Shown here: positions 61,128 through 64,000 of the stretch, one piece after another
Layout of the letters: each line of letters starts with the position of its first letter
How positions within the stretch are numbered: the first letter of the stretch is position 1
Origin: HGM04593 sp045646845
GTDB lineage: Bacteria; Bacteroidota; Bacteroidia; Bacteroidales; Bacteroidaceae
Direction of reading: 5' to 3'
Assembly: GCA_045646845.1 (NCBI GenBank)
Contig: JAZRLO010000007.1
Coordinates: 62,001-126,000, forward strand
Length of the DNA stretch: 64,000 nt
The notes under the pieces: generated by a model
Seen by the model: only the letters and a program-made list of their open reading frames with translations
Databases searched by the model: none
Told to the model about the DNA's origin: nothing
Program-made: the position numbers and the translations under genes

Positions 61128-61577
61128 ATGAACAAGGAAAGAATCATAAAATCACTCAGGCTGAACTACTTTGTAGCATTGATTTCTACATTTATCATCA
61201 TAATAGCATTCGAGAGCAAATTCCTCTACAAGGGAGCACTAAGAGGTGTAATCTCCGAGGATAGCGCGTATAATCTCGAAATTGCAGCAGTAATACTTAC
61301 AATAGGACTCATCCCGCTTGCACTCAAAAGCTTCTCACGCTCAATGGAAAAGGCCAAAGCGAAAGGGAACGCCGAAGTAATGAAGAAATTCAGCAAAATG
61401 AGCCTGTTGCGCATAGCACTGCTTTTCAGCGTAATTGTTGCAAATGCATTCATATACTACGGAATAAACTACGAGGGCGCACTATACTGTGGCCTTATCG
61501 GATATGGTGCAATGATATACAGCTACCCGACAATGGAGACGCTCGAAGGATACCTTGACAAAAACAAGTCTAACTGA
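61128..61577 (+). CDS. small membrane protein of unknown function
   Basis: 149 residues from the ATG at 61128, which lies one base after the recR stop. Four hydrophobic segments (about 14-31, 48-65, 92-108 and 115-132) suggest a membrane protein with both ends in the cytoplasm. Between the second and third is a basic stretch (KSFSRSMEKAKAKGNAEVMK). I do not recognise the family; similar genes between recR and glycosyltransferase genes occur in Bacteroidota, as far as I recall. An alternative longer frame that overlaps recR is rejected because the first helix starts just after this ATG. Role unknown. Confidence 0.75.
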   Translation: MNKERIIKSLRLNYFVALISTFIIIIAFESKFLYKGALRGVISEDSAYNLEIAAVILTIGLIPLALKSFSRSMEKAKAKGNAEVMKKFSKMSLLRIALLFSVIVANAFIYYGINYEGALYCGLIGYGAMIYSYPTMETLEGYLDKNKSN

Positions 61578-61585
61578 GGCTGAAA

Positions 61586-62788
61586 ATGAAACTGACAGTA
61601 GTAATCATAAGCTACAATGTAAAATACTTTCTGGAGCAATGCCTGAACTCTCTTGAACAGGCTGCCAGGAACATCGACCATGAGATAATCGTTGTCGATA
61701 ACGCCTCCGATGACGGTTCCACAGAGTACCTGACAACGCGTTTCCCCAAGGTGAAGTGGATTGCCAGCGACGTGAACCATGGATTCTCGCGCGCCAACAA
61801 CATTGCCTTCAAGCAGGCAAAAGGCAAATACATCCTCATGCTCAACCCCGACACCATCGTGACACGGGAAGCACTCGAAGGATGCCTCAATTTCATGGAG
61901 AAACACCCCGAGGCCGGTGCAAGCGGCGTGAAGATGCTCAACAAAGACGGCAATTTCGCACTTGAAAGCCGCCGCGGCATAGTAACCCCATGGGTAAGCA
62001 TATGCAAAGCCACCGGACTCAGCAAGCGCTTCGCCAACAGCCGCACCTTCGGACACTACTACATGAGCTACCTCCCCGAAGACGAGACAAACCCGATTGA
62101 AATGGTATCGGGCGCATTCATGTTCCTGCGCCGTAGCACACTGGACAAGGTGGGACATCTCGACGAACAGTTCTTCATGTACTGGGAAGACAGCGACCTC
62201 TCGTTCCGCATACTTAAATCGGGAGCGAAGAACTACTATCTCCCGCACCCCATACTCCATTACAAGGGAGAAAGCTCCATCAAGAGCAAGCTCAAATACC
62301 GCTACTGGCTATACTACTCGCTGCAACTCTTCTTCAGGAAACATAACTTCTTCTACTACATCCTGTCCTACCTGCCGCTTAAACTCACCGTAAGCCTGCT
62401 CAAGTTCCGCATACACTGCATAAACCCGCTGTTCTTGGGCAAGGAATGGGAGACACGCAAGACCGAACCAAACAAGAAGTTCATAGTCATAGCCCCACAG
62501 GAAAGCCGCGACGAGATAGAGAAACTGCTCAAGAACAACAGCATGCCCGAAGGACACATGTACATGAGCGCGTCCGAAGAGGAACTGCAGAAGGGAAGCA
62601 TAAAGATAGAGGAGAAGGGCTACAACCATATACTCTTCGACACCGCATACTACACATACGACAGCATACTCTCGTTCATGCAGAAGATAAAAGGCAAGAA
62701 CCTAAAGATTGCCACATATTCGACAACAACGAAGATTCTTATCACAGACGGCGCGATATACAGCAACGACGGATTAATAGCAGACTGA
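61586..62788 (+). CDS. family 2 glycosyltransferase
   Basis: 400 residues. A GT-A fold with VVIISYNVKYFLEQCLNSL at the start, DNASDDGSTEYL, the metal-binding region LNPDTIVT (Asp-x-Asp type reduced to NPDT), and a late WEDSDLSFRI, the ED catalytic loop. These match rhamnosyl or hexosyl transferases of the WcaA/RfbN type, which build polysaccharide or O-antigen on the cytoplasmic side. An amphipathic stretch and a C-terminal region of about 100 residues (KKFIVIAPQESRDEIEKLLK) are unlike the usual family and have no clear match. Its stop shares an A with the GNAT start (TGATG). Confidence 0.9.
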   Translation: MKLTVVIISYNVKYFLEQCLNSLEQAARNIDHEIIVVDNASDDGSTEYLTTRFPKVKWIASDVNHGFSRANNIAFKQAKGKYILMLNPDTIVTREALEGCLNFMEKHPEAGASGVKMLNKDGNFALESRRGIVTPWVSICKATGLSKRFANSRTFGHYYMSYLPEDETNPIEMVSGAFMFLRRSTLDKVGHLDEQFFMYWEDSDLSFRILKSGAKNYYLPHPILHYKGESSIKSKLKYRYWLYYSLQLFFRKHNFFYYILSYLPLKLTVSLLKFRIHCINPLFLGKEWETRKTEPNKKFIVIAPQESRDEIEKLLKNNSMPEGHMYMSASEEELQKGSIKIEEKGYNHILFDTAYYTYDSILSFMQKIKGKNLKIATYSTTTKILITDGAIYSNDGLIAD

Positions 62789-63306
62789 TGGCAACTGATT
62801 GGCTTAAAGAAAACGGAGTGACGCTGCGCGCCCCAGAGCCGGAAGACCTGGAGCTGATGTATGCGATGGAAAACGACACGGAATCGTGGAGCGTCGGGAA
62901 CGCCACCCTGCCCTACTCGAGATACACGCTCAAGAGATACCTTGAAACAAGTTGCCAGGACCTTTTTACAGAACGGCAGGCACGCTTCGTCATTGAAACC
63001 GCCGAAGGTACAGCCGGAATGATAGACCTTGCCGAATACGACCCCTTGAACAACCGCGCCGAAGTATGCATAGGCCTGCTCGGCAGTTACCGTGGCAAAG
63101 GAATAGCCGCGACAGCCATACGCATTCTATGCCGATATGCAAAAGAGAGACTGCACATACACCAGTTGTACGCATATATTCCACAATGGCACAAGGAGAG
63201 CCTTAACCTCTTTACGAAATGCGGATTCAGTGAAGGTGCCAGATTGAAGGATTGGCTGAGAACAAAAGAAGGATATTGCGACGCTATACTGGTACAAAAA
63301 GTATAA
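62788..63306 (+). CDS. GNAT-family N-acetyltransferase
   Basis: 172 residues from the ATG at 62788, inside the stop of the glycosyltransferase (TGATG). A GNAT fold: the early VTLRAPEPEDLELMYAMEN, then VCIGLLGSYRGKGIAATAIR with the acetyl-CoA pyrophosphate loop (R-G-K-G-I-A), and the C-terminal HQLYAYIPQWHKESLNLFTK. It is closest in form to the RimJ/RimL-type acetyltransferases of ribosomal protein N-termini or amino sugars. The substrate is unknown; the neighbouring glycosyltransferase suggests an amino sugar, but this is weak. Last gene of the recR operon. Confidence 0.85.
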   Translation: MATDWLKENGVTLRAPEPEDLELMYAMENDTESWSVGNATLPYSRYTLKRYLETSCQDLFTERQARFVIETAEGTAGMIDLAEYDPLNNRAEVCIGLLGSYRGKGIAATAIRILCRYAKERLHIHQLYAYIPQWHKESLNLFTKCGFSEGARLKDWLRTKEGYCDAILVQKV

Positions 63307-63372
63307 AAAAGGAGCATTTACATCAAAAACAGAGATTTTTTTGCACTTTACACCAAAAAAACTTGCAAAACA

Positions 63373-63403
63373 TTTGCAGATTCAAAAAAAAGCCCTACCT
63401 TTG
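63373..63403 (+). promoter_or_regulatory. promoter of tRNA-Asp
   Basis: TTTG (63373-63376), 19 bp, TACCTTTG (63396-63403): consensus match. Confidence 0.8.
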
Positions 63404-63445
63404 CACTCGCTTTGAGACACGAACAAAGCAGTTCTTTAAAAATTT

Positions 63446-63519
63446 GGTGCGTTAGTTCAGTTGGTTAGAATACATGCCTGTCACGCATGGGGTCACGGGT
63501 TCGAGTCCCGTACGCACCG
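63446..63519 (+). tRNA. trnD: tRNA-Asp (anticodon GUC)
   Basis: 74 nt. The acceptor stem GGTGCGT pairs with ACGCACC, and the discriminator is G73 as in tRNA-Asp. The anticodon stem is CATGC/GCATG with loop CTGTCAC (anticodon GTC at 63480-63482). The T arm is CGGG-TTCGAGT-CCCG. CCA is not encoded. A terminator follows at 63523-63554. Confidence 0.97.
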
Positions 63520-63522
63520 CAA

Positions 63523-63554
63523 ACGAGTTCCAAAGAAACTTGGGACTCGTTTTT
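63523..63554 (+). terminator. intrinsic terminator of tRNA-Asp
   Basis: ACGAGTTCCAA pairs with TTGGGACTCGT (one G-U pair), with a 6-nt loop, then TTTT. Confidence 0.85.
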
Positions 63555-63626
63555 GTTTTGTATAGATCGACAAAGGTGCGGACAGAGGATAAAGGGCTCA
63601 CCTGCGTTTGATTCAATCTATTCCAA

Positions 63627-64000
63627 TCACTCCATCACTATGGCAAATACAACTTTGTCGTCACCATTGTGTGCCAAATACAAAGAACCGCCATGGAGGC
63701 GCACAATTTGCTTGGAGACAGCAAGACCTATACCCGAGCCATCGCGTTTCGTAGTGAAAAAAGGAGTGAAGATATTCTCGGCCACCTCGGATTGTATAGC
63801 GCCGCCGCTGTTGCTTACTTCAATATGGATTTTTTCATCAGCATCTATACGTGAATTTACAGCAATATTCTGTCTGCCACCGCGCTGCGAACAGGCTTCA
63901 GATGCATTCTTAAGCAAATTGACAAACACTTGTGACATTTGTCCTCTATCGGCATACAGCATTGTATCCTTGGGATTTATATCTATGGCAATCGCAGCAT
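63627..64000 (-). CDS. sensor histidine kinase, C-terminal fragment
   Basis: Read on the minus strand, the frame continues past the ATG at 63962 to the right edge, so the gene is cut by the window; the part seen is about 124 residues. It is a HATPase domain: N box NLLKNASEACS, a degenerate G1 box VSNSGGAI, F box PFFTTKRDGSGIGLAVSK (G2), and a C-terminal VRLHGGSLYLAHNG. This is the catalytic part of a two-component histidine kinase, likely of the NtrB/NtrY type by the TPFFTTK and GSGIGLA spacing. The sensor and the phospho-accepting His lie outside. Confidence 0.88.
   Translation of the reverse strand, partial: AAIAIDINPKDTMLYADRGQMSQVFVNLLKNASEACSQRGGRQNIAVNSRIDADEKIHIEVSNSGGAIQSEVAENIFTPFFTTKRDGSGIGLAVSKQIVRLHGGSLYLAHNGDDKVVFAIVME

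Overview
The window reads as a chromosomal segment of a Bacteroidales bacterium (Bacteroidota), probably Prevotellaceae or Bacteroidaceae; I cannot name the genus. The reasons are: -7 boxes of the Bacteroidota type (TAnnTTTG or TAnnTTCG, often with TTTG 19-21 bp upstream), starts without Shine-Dalgarno sequences, Rho with a long disordered insert, a DUF4835 domain next to coaBC, a TonB receptor with a carboxypeptidase-D-like N-terminal domain, a C10 protease with a possible type IX sorting tail, and MraY with an enlarged extracytoplasmic loop. Coding density is high. I see no insertion sequence, prophage, CRISPR array or rRNA.

Layout. 1-1004: minus-strand genes for the end of a CoA-transferase, a small membrane protein and a thioesterase. 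1157-4504: mfd. 4633-8805: an operon of a secreted Sel1-repeat protein, a membrane Hanks-type Ser/Thr kinase and a periplasmic C1 peptidase, closed by a perfect 50-bp palindrome. 8961-11314: nhaA convergent with an M28 peptidase. 11554-27533: a complete dcw cluster (mraZ, rsmH, ftsL, ftsI, murE, mraY, murD, ftsW, murG, murC, ftsQ, ftsA, ftsZ) ending in a YqeY-like gene. Four MraZ-type 10-bp repeats overlap its promoter. 27530-31013: recO, tRNA-Glu, rpsT and gyrB. 31211-34960: a VanX-like dipeptidase, a nitroreductase-like protein and a second Hanks kinase with extracytoplasmic WG repeats. 35218-38381: tRNA-Cys, tilS and a second Sel1 protein. 38518-46639: a minus-strand operon that starts at dnaN and runs through dnaQ-like, coaBC (fused to DUF4835), recN, an rRNA methyltransferase gene and a TPR protein with a protease-like domain. 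46795-51320: an SSB-like DUF3127 gene, rho, a lipoprotein and engB. 51465-60288: a MATE transporter with a degenerate GHKL tail, a TonB receptor, a C10 protease and a secreted esterase-like hydrolase. 60506-63306: recR, a small membrane protein, a GT2 glycosyltransferase and a GNAT acetyltransferase. Then tRNA-Asp and the C-terminal end of a histidine kinase.

How the genes fit together. The dcw cluster supplies lipid II synthesis and the divisome; the MurE DNPR motif predicts meso-diaminopimelate peptidoglycan. The dnaN operon joins replication, recombination and CoA synthesis. Most of the accessory content is envelope-facing: two paralogous non-RD membrane kinases, two secreted Sel1 proteins, three secreted peptidases and a lipoprotein. 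The least expected features are the in-frame CoaBC-DUF4835 fusion, the kinases with repeated Asp-x-Thr-Ile/Val motifs beside the kinase domain, the inactive-looking protease domain in the dnaN operon, the MATE-GHKL fusion, and several long, nearly loopless palindromes between genes.
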